NCBI RefSeq assembly: GCF_005871185.1
Contig: NZ_SWKN01000008.1
Coordinates: forward strand, 248,001 to 312,000
Direction of reading: 5' to 3'
Source: Limnobacter alexandrii
GTDB taxonomy: Bacteria; Pseudomonadota; Gammaproteobacteria; Burkholderiales; Burkholderiaceae_B
Length of the DNA stretch: 64,000 bases
Position 1 is the stretch's first letter; the number at the start of each line of letters is the position of its first letter. This document shows, piece by piece, positions 8,841 to 16,981 of the stretch. Under the pieces are notes generated by a model that was given only the letters and a program-made list of their open reading frames with translations, searched no databases and was not told the DNA's origin. The translations under genes and the position numbers were made by a program.

Positions 8841-10370
8841 ATGCAAGTTGCTGCTCAACCTGATTCAGCAGTCCAACATATTTTTTCTCCTAATCCCCTG
8901 CCCAGGCCCCTTAGCGATCCGCTTTACACCTTTCGACCTTTTGTTGCTGTTTTAATTGCGATCAATTTGCTCGTCAGCGCGGGGCTTTTTTTATTAAGCT
9001 TTTCGCAAAATGATCAGGTTTCCTTGATTCAGGCTGGCACGGCTTTATTTGCGCCTGCTTTCTTGATTGTGGTGTATGCGCTTGCACTGCCAAAGCAAAG
9101 TACCAATGTGTTTTATCTGCGCAGTTTTAAAAAAGATGCCAGCAGTTACAAAGTGCGAGAAATGCTGGAAGTGGCTTTGGGGGCAGACTTCAGGTTGTCT
9201 GGCATTCGTGACCCCAAAAAACGTGTGCCACATTTTCTGAAACCGGTTTTGTTGGTGCCCATGATGCTGGCCTATGCAGGCTCAAAGTATTTGAACCTGG
9301 AAGCCAAAGAGGACTGGAAGGCGCGCTTGTGGCGCTCGCTGGGCGATGCGCGGGCAGTGGTTCTGGATGTGCGCGACTTGACAGATTTCGTGATGGAAGA
9401 AATTGAGTTGGTGTTGACCTGCATGACACCTGAACGAATTTTGTTTGTGGTTCAAAACGAGGAGGAATTGAATCAGCTTCGCCAACACTTTGCCACCAAG
9501 AGCGTTGAATTTCCAGTTGGCACCCATGTGGCTGTGTGGAATGAAACACGCAGCGACAATACCCCGAAGTTCATGTTAGCCAGTCAACTTTTTGTGCAAC
9601 AACTGCCCAAGCCAGCCGCGGGCCTAGCCTTGCAGGCCGCGCCCTTGGTTGCGGATTTTGTAAAAAGCGGACAGGCCCTGCGGCGTGAGAAATTCAATGC
9701 CCTGACCCAGTACACGCTTGGCGTGACCCTGTTGGTTGCGCTGTCTTCATTGCATGGTGAAATGGGTTGGCTGGGTGAATGGCCTTTGCTGGGAGTGATA
9801 CTGGCCATGCTGGTGGTGTTGCAGTTGGTCCTGTTGCCCAAACATTGCGTGGGTGTATTCAAAAAAATTCGCATGGCGCGCAGCTACAACCCGCTTTACC
9901 AGCGGATTCTTCGTGTTGATTTGATCAAAGGCCTGGGGCTTGCGCTGTTGCTGCTCGCCATGGCTGGGGGATTGATGTTTGTTGGTCTACGTGAGGTGTA
10001 TACGGGCTACACGAACAGGGCAGAGCAGTACAGTTTCGATGCGCGGTACCGTGCTCTTGAATTGATCACCATGGGCGCATTTCTTGACGATGCCCCGGCG
10101 ATTGTGGATGCCGCTACGCTGCTTGATTCCCTGGGGCCTGACTTGAACAACAATTTTAAATTGAACGGAGCCAATCTAGATGTTGTTGGCACACCCGCCA
10201 GCGTTTGGGTGGCAGTGCCGCAAACAGTAGAAAAGCAAGCAATTTTGGGTTTTAGTTGGGGTGAGCGGGAAATTGCGCCTGCATGTGCTGCTGAAACGCT
10301 GGAAGTGCTGCAAGTGGAATTTAATGGCCAGGGGCCAATTTACCAACGATGTTTGATGAATTTGAGGTAG
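8841..10370 (+). CDS. multi-spanning membrane protein with a cytosolic 'YLRSF' domain, function unknown
   Basis: The 509 residues contain two membrane segments near the N-terminus (about 32-55 and 67-88), a soluble domain of roughly 180 residues, three more segments (about 295-395) and a C-terminal soluble tail. The soluble domain begins NVFYLRSFKKDASS and later reads ARAVVLDVRDLTDFVMEEIELV. The pattern 'YLRSF..D' followed by a buried strand and a conserved Glu resembles TIR/deoxyribosyltransferase-like Rossmann domains seen in uncharacterised bacterial proteins; this is inference from pattern only. The ATG at 8841 is chosen over an upstream in-frame ATG (8754) that lies inside the tRNA-Pro terminator. 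Confidence 0.6.
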   Translation: MQVAAQPDSAVQHIFSPNPLPRPLSDPLYTFRPFVAVLIAINLLVSAGLFLLSFSQNDQVSLIQAGTALFAPAFLIVVYALALPKQSTNVFYLRSFKKDASSYKVREMLEVALGADFRLSGIRDPKKRVPHFLKPVLLVPMMLAYAGSKYLNLEAKEDWKARLWRSLGDARAVVLDVRDLTDFVMEEIELVLTCMTPERILFVVQNEEELNQLRQHFATKSVEFPVGTHVAVWNETRSDNTPKFMLASQLFVQQLPKPAAGLALQAAPLVADFVKSGQALRREKFNALTQYTLGVTLLVALSSLHGEMGWLGEWPLLGVILAMLVVLQLVLLPKHCVGVFKKIRMARSYNPLYQRILRVDLIKGLGLALLLLAMAGGLMFVGLREVYTGYTNRAEQYSFDARYRALELITMGAFLDDAPAIVDAATLLDSLGPDLNNNFKLNGANLDVVGTPASVWVAVPQTVEKQAILGFSWGEREIAPACAAETLEVLQVEFNGQGPIYQRCLMNLR

Positions 10371-10979
10371 CTGAGGCACCTTATCGCTGTGTTGGGTAAT
10401 GCGTTTGGCTTGGGCAGTGTCGTGATCAATTAGCCAGAAAGTAGATTGCTAAAAGAGCCAAGCGTGTTTTGATTTTATTGGTAGCGGAGTTGTGTTTTCT
10501 TGCCGATGAACATATGTGCGCGGCAGCCTGCACGTTTGGAGCCAAAGCTTCGCGTGGCTTGTTTGTACGAGTCCGTTGAGATCCGATAGGGAACTGGTAA
10601 GAATTTTTTCATTGATAATTTTTTGTGAAAAGATTGATGATTAAAGATGTGTCTAAAGATGTCAAAAATGAGTCTGGCTCTGAGGGACGGGGACAGGGAC
10701 AGGGATAGGGCTTGATGTTGGTTTTGATGGCTGGTTTTCGGCCGGAGCTGACATTCAAGGCAAGTTGAGTAATTGGCTGGTTTTCGGCTGAAGCAGTCAC
10801 AATGCTGCTTTGTTAGCATGGCCGATCGGCCGAGAGCAGAAATTCGTCATCATCAGAGAGCGGTAACTTGAACGGCTGCTACGCCTCTGAAACCTACCAG
10901 AATACCAATTCACACTGATCTGCAAACCGGTCAACAAGACATACTCAGCCTCGGTCCCCGATCTCGACCAGCGCCAACG
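10371..10979. other. gene-poor left margin of an accessory segment
   Basis: There is no credible complete gene. The stretch has a G-rich tract of GGGACA repeats near 10676-10700 and a 15-base direct repeat (TGGCTGGTTTTCGGC) around 10729 and 10777, plus a short remnant described separately. Together with 13074-13523 it frames the nuclease-domain gene and looks like decayed horizontally acquired DNA. No inverted repeats or transposase remains were recognised. Confidence 0.45.
10475..10612 (-). pseudogene. possible remnant of an M23-type peptidase gene
   Basis: A 45-codon minus-strand frame reads MKKFLPVPYRISTD and then QATRSFGSKRAGCRAH. It resembles the start of a domain in secreted M23 peptidases (FGSxR..GxRxHxGxD), but it stops just past the first conserved His and lacks the rest of the catalytic fold. 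If real it is a truncated fragment. The match is by eye and short. Confidence 0.25.
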
Positions 10980-13073
10980 TTAAGAAGGTTGACCTTGGCT
11001 ATACGTCCTCTGTTGATGAAAGTACTCCAGGAGCACATTGAAGGTCGAGAACGTCATGTGAGTGGATATCCTCGTCCTCACCTCGGCCAGTGATTGCACG
11101 CTGTTCAATAGGACGTCGAGCTGGGCCACGCTCGCGGAAGCGGCATTGAGAGGATGGGCGTTGATGTGTTGGCCTGCCGCCTCCAGCAGGCGTGTCTCTT
11201 CCTGAAACAAGCGCAAATTGGTGTTGAATTCCTCGACTTGCCTTCTTTTTGTATAGCTTGAATCACATGCGAATTGGACCGACAACAAAGCGTTATAGGC
11301 GTTCATAAGCATCCATCGATCCTGGAGCGCGCCGTGGTCCAACAGAGTCACAGTGAGGCGTGTGATGTGCCGGTCTCGAAATTCCAGCAGCGTCCCGTCG
11401 CGGAAATGTATCGCGCCGGAACTCCGCAAAATACGCTCATGTCTGAGTGCCTGAGCTTGAGACGCAAATAAGCCACCCGCAAAATCGAGTAACGCATCGC
11501 CCTGCGTGCCTGTCATGGCGCCCCGGGTCAGCGCCTTCGCTTTGCACTCGACAAGGATGATATTTTCCTCATCCTCGAATACGAAATCGCACTCGCCGGC
11601 ACCTTCTTCACCCAGATCGTAGATCGCGTTCTCGAAGCAAGGTTGAAAGCCGTGCTTGGCGAATAGGTGTTTTGTCAGCCGCTCTGCCGCATCGCCTCTC
11701 AGGCAGGAAATTTCCTGATTGGTCTTGTTGGCTCTCCAGGCTGCGAATGTGGCTTCGAATAGAGCTGGGCCCAGCACCGAGGCCGCTGGCAGAACGACAC
11801 TGTTTCCCTTGAGCAGAATGAGCGGTTTGAAGATTGCGTCTGGACCCTCGGCCCCGAAAGGGGAACGATAGTCTTTATTAGCCTCTCCCTCTCTGTGTGC
11901 AAAGAACGGTAACATGGATTTAAAAACTCCCTGGTCGAAGCTGTTTTCAACCAACGGGATCGGTACTACTTGAGTTCCCGGTTTGGCATGAGCTCTAAGA
12001 ACCTGGGCCAACTGTATCGCATCCGAAACATTCCAGCCGAGCTGCTGCTTCATATCGGCATCGAAGCCGTCGCCGAAAAAACCGGTGAGAAACTGAGGCG
12101 TGAAGCTAAGATGCCACTGACGAAGAGAGAAGCAGTGGTCGTAGTGAGCAACCTCTCGAAGTCCATCCTCCAAGGATTGGGCATCCAATCCTAGAAACGC
12201 AAATTGTGAATAGGGTTCGAGGTCGAGCATCGCCACGAGATCGCGTGCTAGGCAGACAGCCTTTTCCCAAAAGGACTTGGCATTTCGTTCGTTGGATCCT
12301 CGAGCCGGTAGCTTGACGGCAATGTTATAGAGCAGCCCGGTCGGCAACGCTGGGGACCGATAGCCAAGGCCGCTGGCATATTTCCTGCCGAATAGAATTT
12401 GTTCATAGGCGTAATCTTGGGTATCAAGGGCCGCCTGCATGATATTCGCCAGCGCATTGAGACAGCCTAGGCGATGGAGGCATTTCCAAATTTCGCCGAC
12501 GATATTTTCGATACTCTCAGCCCTAAGCTGGTATCGGCCTGAGCGGATCGAAAAGGCGTAGCCGAGCCGTTTGATCCGAGTCGCTGCGTCCGCAACCGCT
12601 TTCGTGCGAGCATTCGAGAATGGAAATCGCTTGAGGACCGTGAAGGCACGGCCTATGAGCATGGCTTCCAGCCAAGCCGACTCATGGTTGAGTGCGCGCA
12701 CGAAGGCAGTGACTTGCGGAGAAGGAGAAGTGCCCGGTTGAACGGGTCCAGATGGAATTCTATTACCGTCTGGCTTGGCAACTCCGGGCAGGCAAGCCGC
12801 AATGTTGTTGAGCGCCTCGGCAATCGGCTCGCTAACCCTATCTAGCACATCAGCCAAAAAGAAATGATTGGCTAGAGAGCGCACGGTGCCAACTGTTTGG
12901 CCAGTATTCTCCAAGACAATCAATAAATCGAAGAGGCGATCCGATGCGTGTTGAAGGCTCTGATAGGCTTTCAAGGCCTCATTCGCTGCGGCTTCATCTG
13001 CTATTGGTACGGATGTGATGGAACTCAGAAAAATCGCTCTTAGTTTTTGCACCTGATCGTCCAAGTCCTGCAT
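10980..13073 (-). CDS. protein with a C-terminal PD-(D/E)xK-like nuclease domain
   Basis: The 697-residue protein is mostly alpha-helical and unfamiliar, but residues near 494-510 read CDFVFEDEENIILVECKAK. A Asp followed 13-14 residues later by ExK is the signature of restriction-endonuclease-like and NERD-type nucleases. The ATG at 13073 is preceded by AAGGAGA. Codon choice differs from the neighbours, with more TCG and CGA-type codons, and both flanks are gene-poor, which suggests transfer. A defence or DNA-repair role is possible but not shown; no methyltransferase or helicase partner is adjacent. Confidence 0.6.
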   Translation of the reverse strand: MQDLDDQVQKLRAIFLSSITSVPIADEAAANEALKAYQSLQHASDRLFDLLIVLENTGQTVGTVRSLANHFFLADVLDRVSEPIAEALNNIAACLPGVAKPDGNRIPSGPVQPGTSPSPQVTAFVRALNHESAWLEAMLIGRAFTVLKRFPFSNARTKAVADAATRIKRLGYAFSIRSGRYQLRAESIENIVGEIWKCLHRLGCLNALANIMQAALDTQDYAYEQILFGRKYASGLGYRSPALPTGLLYNIAVKLPARGSNERNAKSFWEKAVCLARDLVAMLDLEPYSQFAFLGLDAQSLEDGLREVAHYDHCFSLRQWHLSFTPQFLTGFFGDGFDADMKQQLGWNVSDAIQLAQVLRAHAKPGTQVVPIPLVENSFDQGVFKSMLPFFAHREGEANKDYRSPFGAEGPDAIFKPLILLKGNSVVLPAASVLGPALFEATFAAWRANKTNQEISCLRGDAAERLTKHLFAKHGFQPCFENAIYDLGEEGAGECDFVFEDEENIILVECKAKALTRGAMTGTQGDALLDFAGGLFASQAQALRHERILRSSGAIHFRDGTLLEFRDRHITRLTVTLLDHGALQDRWMLMNAYNALLSVQFACDSSYTKRRQVEEFNTNLRLFQEETRLLEAAGQHINAHPLNAASASVAQLDVLLNSVQSLAEVRTRISTHMTFSTFNVLLEYFHQQRTYSQGQPS

Positions 13074-13523
13074 ACGGGTCTCCTTAATGCGCGATATTTT
13101 ATGATGGGCGATGCCGCAAATTTAAATGAGCATCGCACACTGGCTATAGCTAGGCATATTGAATTAGCAACTCAATAATTTTCTGTCCGTCAGATCGATA
13201 TAAATATGAGTCTTTCCGTCACGATGACAAAATTGGCTGGTTCGGCAGATCAGTTCGCGTTCAACTACGGCTCAGGACGTCAGCAGTACTCGGAAAGCCG
13301 CCATTGCTTTGCCCGATAGGTTAACGTCGGCTGAGGGTCGAAAGCTGTGATTTTTCAGCAATTAACTGAAGTCCACTTCGGCCGAAATTCAGTCATTATT
13401 TTTGCTGCACTCGCTCAAATCCCCGCATGAATCAAAAAACTATCCACAAGGTTGTTGAACTCAATCGATGTTCAAGTCACAAAAGAAATTCCACATGCAA
13501 CTCTTGCCTAACGAGCCTCAACC
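13074..13523. other. gene-poor right margin of the accessory segment
   Basis: No open frame with coding character was found on either strand. The sequence around 13230-13420 has phrases such as GGCTGGTTCGGCAG that resemble the repeated GGCTGGTTTTCGGC in the left margin, so the two margins may derive from related material. The promoter of the 13524 gene would also lie here but was not identifiable. Confidence 0.4.
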
Positions 13524-13982
13524 ATGCGTCGTTGTTATTTTGAACTAAACAATCAACCGATGAGTAGTCTTCGTCTAGGGGCCAGTGAATTCCCGGCGTT
13601 CTCCGGTCTTGGAGGGCATGTCAATCAGCGATTATCAGTTTGCTTTCATTCTCAAGGGCCCATACCGCCCGGAGAGTATTGTGTGCTTGATAGACAGTCT
13701 GGTGGCAAACTAGGGTGGTTGTATGATCTATTTAATGGGCGTAGTGATTGGTTTGCGTTGTACGCAATCGATGAAAATATCGATGATGAAACCTGGTGTG
13801 ATCAAGTAAAACGTGGCAAGTTTCGATTACATCCTAGGGGGCCAAGCGGCATCAGCGAAGGATGTATTGTGATTGATAAGTTATCTGATTATGTTCATTT
13901 AAGAACCATGTTGCGATCAGGGCAATTATTCGAAATTCCAGGGAAAAGCATTTCAGCTTGGGCAAAACTGGTGGTCCGATGA
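13524..13982 (+). CDS. Tlde1 (DUF2778) domain L,D-transpeptidase-like toxin
   Basis: The 152-residue protein has no signal peptide. It contains IPPGEY and then FRLHPRGPSGISEGCIVI, giving His103, Ser111 and Cys114 as the likely catalytic set of the Tlde1 fold. Tlde1 proteins are antibacterial effectors, known from type VI secretion, that cut or exchange D-amino acids on peptidoglycan stems in the target periplasm. Its stop overlaps the start of the next gene by four bases, the layout of effector and immunity pairs. No type VI secretion gene is nearby, so the delivery route is unknown. The ATG has no clear ribosome binding site; MSSLRLG at 13560 is an alternative start. Confidence 0.7.
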   Translation: MRRCYFELNNQPMSSLRLGASEFPAFSGLGGHVNQRLSVCFHSQGPIPPGEYCVLDRQSGGKLGWLYDLFNGRSDWFALYAIDENIDDETWCDQVKRGKFRLHPRGPSGISEGCIVIDKLSDYVHLRTMLRSGQLFEIPGKSISAWAKLVVR

Positions 13983-14248
13983 ATAGAAAAACTAAATACT
14001 TTTTGAGCGTGCTGTGGGTGATGCTTTTCAGTGTAGCGTTTGCTGCAATGTGGCTGCGAACACCCGCGCTATGGTTTATCAATTTACCGCAATCAGTTTG
14101 GGAAAGTTTGGCAATTCAGCTGGGCCAAAACTGCTGCGAGAGCACAGCTGATTTGGAAATGCTGGTTGGTTTGGGATTCGGTTTTTTGATTGCTTTGTCT
14201 CTACTTCTGATTTTCCTTAGTGTCGCTGGCAGGTATAAAAACAAGTAG
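13979..14248 (+). CDS. small membrane protein, probable immunity partner of the Tlde1 toxin
   Basis: The 89-residue protein begins MNRKTKYFLSVLWVM and has two membrane segments (about 7-29 and 62-83) enclosing a periplasmic loop of about 30 residues with a CC pair. Its ATG overlaps the toxin stop as ATGA, indicating coupled translation. A membrane-anchored protein exposing a loop to the periplasm suits neutralisation of a peptidoglycan-acting enzyme. The immunity role is inferred from position and topology, not from sequence recognition. Confidence 0.55.
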   Translation: MNRKTKYFLSVLWVMLFSVAFAAMWLRTPALWFINLPQSVWESLAIQLGQNCCESTADLEMLVGLGFGFLIALSLLLIFLSVAGRYKNK

Positions 14249-14253
14249 TACTT

Positions 14254-14826
14254 CTAAACCACCCCCACAATTAACCACACCAAAACCCCCAACACTCCCA
14301 CACCCACCAGGCCAGTCATAATGCCCGCGATGATCGCTAAACCATCGCGCGCCATTAACCCGAGCCCAATCAAAATGAGCGCAACTGCGGGGGTGCCGTT
14401 GCCACCGGGTATGGGTAGAAAAATAATAAATCCCATCAGGGCAATGAAGGGTACAAGCCAGCCCCTGTGGGCGGGGCTGCTCAGTGCTTCAAGCCGTGGT
14501 TTGCACACCAGGTCGGCTTTGGTGTATATCCACGTCAAAATCTTGATCATCCGGGTAGCTGATGTTTTTGACAGTTGAACGCGGCACACCGATTCAGGCA
14601 GGCCGTGGCTGCTGTCGTTGATCCACATCATGCGTGCAATTGCCCATATTCCAAATGAGAACAAAAAGCCTGAGAAGGGAATGGGCAGTAGCGTAAGTAC
14701 TGCGAGAAAAAGCAGAAGTGCGCCATGGGCGGATTCGCCGTGCATGTCGGCTAGAAAACGCACGGAAACTTTGTCGTCGTGAGGGTGTGCAACTGCCAGT
14801 TTCAGGCGCAGAAGTAATTCGTTCAT
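14254..14826 (-). CDS. ExoD family membrane protein
   Basis: The 190-residue protein matches the ExoD layout: a cytosolic N-terminal helix pair, HGALLLFLAVLTLLPIPFSG as the first hydrophobic hairpin, a polar middle and three C-terminal membrane segments including GFIIFLPIPGGNGTPAVAL. ExoD is linked to exopolysaccharide production and alkali tolerance in rhizobia, but its biochemical activity is unknown. It converges on the toxin-immunity pair with five bases between the stops and lies upstream of nothing obvious on its strand. Confidence 0.75.
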   Translation of the reverse strand: MNELLLRLKLAVAHPHDDKVSVRFLADMHGESAHGALLLFLAVLTLLPIPFSGFLFSFGIWAIARMMWINDSSHGLPESVCRVQLSKTSATRMIKILTWIYTKADLVCKPRLEALSSPAHRGWLVPFIALMGFIIFLPIPGGNGTPAVALILIGLGLMARDGLAIIAGIMTGLVGVGVLGVLVWLIVGVV

Positions 14827-14854
14827 GCGGCAGTATACCTGCGATGTATTGCAC

Positions 14855-15535
14855 TCAAATGTAGCCTTTCACGCCGAGTTCGCGGCCCATGCCGCCAAAC
14901 ACGCGCTCGGTGCCGTCCACCAGTTCCTTGACTGGTTGTTTGAAGTCGGTGGCTATCAAGCTTTGGCACAAATGAATAATTACACCCACAGCGCTTTTGG
15001 CCATTACACGCAGCACTTTGTCGGGCACTTTGGGGTCGCTTAAAAACGGCCGGGTAAATTGCAGCATCAGATCGACAAACGCATCGTAACGCTCACCGTA
15101 CATTTCGCCCAGTTGGCCACGCACGGTCATGGCTTCAATCAAAATTAGCCGCGCTTTAACAGGGTTGCGCTGTACAAAGCCAAAGCTTTCCTCAAGCCCG
15201 GCGCGGACCAGTTTGCGGGCGTCCATGAGGTGGGGGGCCACTGCCGCCAAAATGGATTGCATGTAGTCTCGCGTGGCTGATTCATAGGCAGCAGTCAACA
15301 GGGCTTCGCGGCTGGGAAAGGTTTGGTAGAAGTAACGTTTGGTCAGGCCTGCCTCTGCACAAATGGCATCAATGCTTACGGCCGCAAAACCTTGCGTGCC
15401 AAACAATTCAACGGCAGCTTCCACCAATGCGCGTTTGCGTGCAGCCTGCCTTTCCTCGGCGGATTTGCCACCATAGCTGCGAAGTGTGGCTGGCTGGGGC
15501 AGGGTTTGATTGGGTTCAGTCACGGTTTTTTGCAT
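14855..15535 (-). CDS. TetR family transcriptional repressor
   Basis: The 226-residue protein has a TetR DNA-binding domain at about residues 33-80 (ALVEAAVELFGTQGFAAVSI then AGLTKRYFYQTFPSREAL) and a C-terminal ligand-binding region of normal size. An ATG at 15535 is used because the open frame to 15634 runs through the operator. The gene is divergent from the SGNH lipoprotein gene, and the 80-base region between them has two near-identical palindromes, so it very likely controls itself and the lipoprotein hydrolases. The ligand is unknown. Confidence 0.85.
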   Translation of the reverse strand: MQKTVTEPNQTLPQPATLRSYGGKSAEERQAARKRALVEAAVELFGTQGFAAVSIDAICAEAGLTKRYFYQTFPSREALLTAAYESATRDYMQSILAAVAPHLMDARKLVRAGLEESFGFVQRNPVKARLILIEAMTVRGQLGEMYGERYDAFVDLMLQFTRPFLSDPKVPDKVLRVMAKSAVGVIIHLCQSLIATDFKQPVKELVDGTERVFGGMGRELGVKGYI

Positions 15536-15548
15536 ATTTTTAAAATAT

Positions 15549-15593
15549 TTGACACGAAATCGTATCACATTTATTCTGATACGCAATCGTGTC
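15549..15593. promoter_or_regulatory. twin TetR-type operators overlapping divergent promoters
   Basis: Two 16-bp imperfect palindromes, GACACGAAATCGTATC (15551-15566) and GATACGCAATCGTGTC (15578-15593), fit GAYACG-N4-CGTRTC, with centres 27 bp apart. The two sites are also inverted copies of each other. On the plus strand TTGACA (15549-15554) and TATTCT (15572-15577) are 17 bases apart. On the minus strand TTGACA begins the mirror site. Both promoters would thus be blocked by repressor binding. Confidence 0.7.
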
Positions 15594-15617
15594 AAATTTT
15601 CCAATTCCTGCCTTTTT

Positions 15618-16967
15618 ATGAATATTCCATTCACGCGTGTTGTGGGCCTGGCCTGTGCCCTGTTGCTGGCAGCCTGTGGTGGTCAGCAGGGCGGTGACAC
15701 CGACAGCTCTGCCATGGTGCGTGCAAGTAGTGCCAACTTTTGCACATCCATTCAGGGCAACACAGTGCAGGACCGCGCGGTTACCTCATGGAAAACTGCA
15801 CCCGGCGACGCGCTGATTACGCACCCCATCAGCTTTTTGACGGTGCGGCAATCGTTTGCACCGCACTGGGCGGGTAATGTGGTGCGCTTGCGTTTAAGCA
15901 ACAGGTACTCAAGCCTTCCAGTTACTTTTAGCAATATTCATTTGGCTGAGGAAGCCGCACCGGGCAGTGCCGATATGGTTCCAAATACGCAATGTTTACT
16001 CACCTTCAATGGCCAGCCCAGCGAAACTTTACAGGCCGGTGAAACGGTGGTGAGCGACTGGATGGTGTACCCGGTGCAAGCATTTAAACGCTTGGGGGTC
16101 AGTTTTTACGCACCGGGCCTTACGCCACAGGTAACCCGCCATTTGAATGCGAATGAAGTGCTGTACCTGAGCCTGCCCGGCGACCATGCGGCCAGTGCAG
16201 ATGGCAGCGTGTTTGTGGCGGCGCCTGAAGGTTACACCGCCAATTTTTTGGTGATTGAAGCACTGGAGGTGCTTGCGCAACCCGAGGTTAGCACAGTGGT
16301 TGCGGTGGGCGATTCCATCACCGATGGGTCAGATTCAACGACAGCATTTTTAAGCGGAAGAAGTTCGCCACTGGTGGCCACCGACCAACGTTATCCCAAT
16401 CACTTGCAGCGCCGCTTCAACAATGCTGGCATGCCTTTTACCGTGGCCAATGCAGGCATTGGTGGCAACGAGTTGTTGCGTGATGGCTGGTTGCCCCAGT
16501 TTGGCAAATCACTGCTTGCCCGTTTCGATGCCGATGTACTGCAAACCCAGGGTGTAAGCCATGTGTTGGTGATGATAGGCACCAACGATTTCGGAAACCC
16601 CAAGCCGGGGCAAGCACCCACATCTGAAGTATTGATTACCGGGTACAAAGAGTTGATTGCAAAAGCCCGGAATGCAGGCTTGAAAATTATTCTGGGCACG
16701 ATACCGCCTGCGCAAGGAACAGTGACAGAGTTGGTGCCTGTATTGCACGGTACTGATGCCGCAAAACGTTCTCGTGATGAAGCCAATGCCTGGATACGCA
16801 GTCAACATTTGAGTGACGGTGTGGTGGATTTTGAGAAGTGTCTGGAAGACAAAAACCGTGCGGGTTTTTTGGCTGCGGAATACAACAGTGGTGACAACCT
16901 GCACCCCAACCCGGCAGGTTATGCCGCAATGGCGGACTGCGTGAATTTGAATCTATTCAGAAATTGA
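15618..16967 (+). CDS. SGNH/GDSL-family hydrolase lipoprotein
   Basis: The 449-residue protein has a lipoprotein signal peptide ending LLLAACGG, so Cys is lipidated and the enzyme is outside the cytoplasm. After an N-terminal beta-rich domain, the SGNH blocks are clear: VGDSITDGSD (catalytic Ser233), NAGIGGNEL, MIGTNDFGN and DNLHPN (Asp426, His429). Such enzymes remove acyl or acetyl groups from carbohydrates or lipids. No Shine-Dalgarno sequence is seen before ATG 15618. It precedes the GH31 lipoprotein gene by 14 bases, suggesting a joint role in deacylating and trimming a glycan. Confidence 0.85.
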   Translation: MNIPFTRVVGLACALLLAACGGQQGGDTDSSAMVRASSANFCTSIQGNTVQDRAVTSWKTAPGDALITHPISFLTVRQSFAPHWAGNVVRLRLSNRYSSLPVTFSNIHLAEEAAPGSADMVPNTQCLLTFNGQPSETLQAGETVVSDWMVYPVQAFKRLGVSFYAPGLTPQVTRHLNANEVLYLSLPGDHAASADGSVFVAAPEGYTANFLVIEALEVLAQPEVSTVVAVGDSITDGSDSTTAFLSGRSSPLVATDQRYPNHLQRRFNNAGMPFTVANAGIGGNELLRDGWLPQFGKSLLARFDADVLQTQGVSHVLVMIGTNDFGNPKPGQAPTSEVLITGYKELIAKARNAGLKIILGTIPPAQGTVTELVPVLHGTDAAKRSRDEANAWIRSQHLSDGVVDFEKCLEDKNRAGFLAAEYNSGDNLHPNPAGYAAMADCVNLNLFRN

Positions 16968-16981
16968 TTTGAGGGATGGGC

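Noticed and set aside
10676-10700. Short GGGACA repeats as a CRISPR or satellite
   Set aside because: Only three imperfect 6-base units with no spacers; a simple low-complexity tract.
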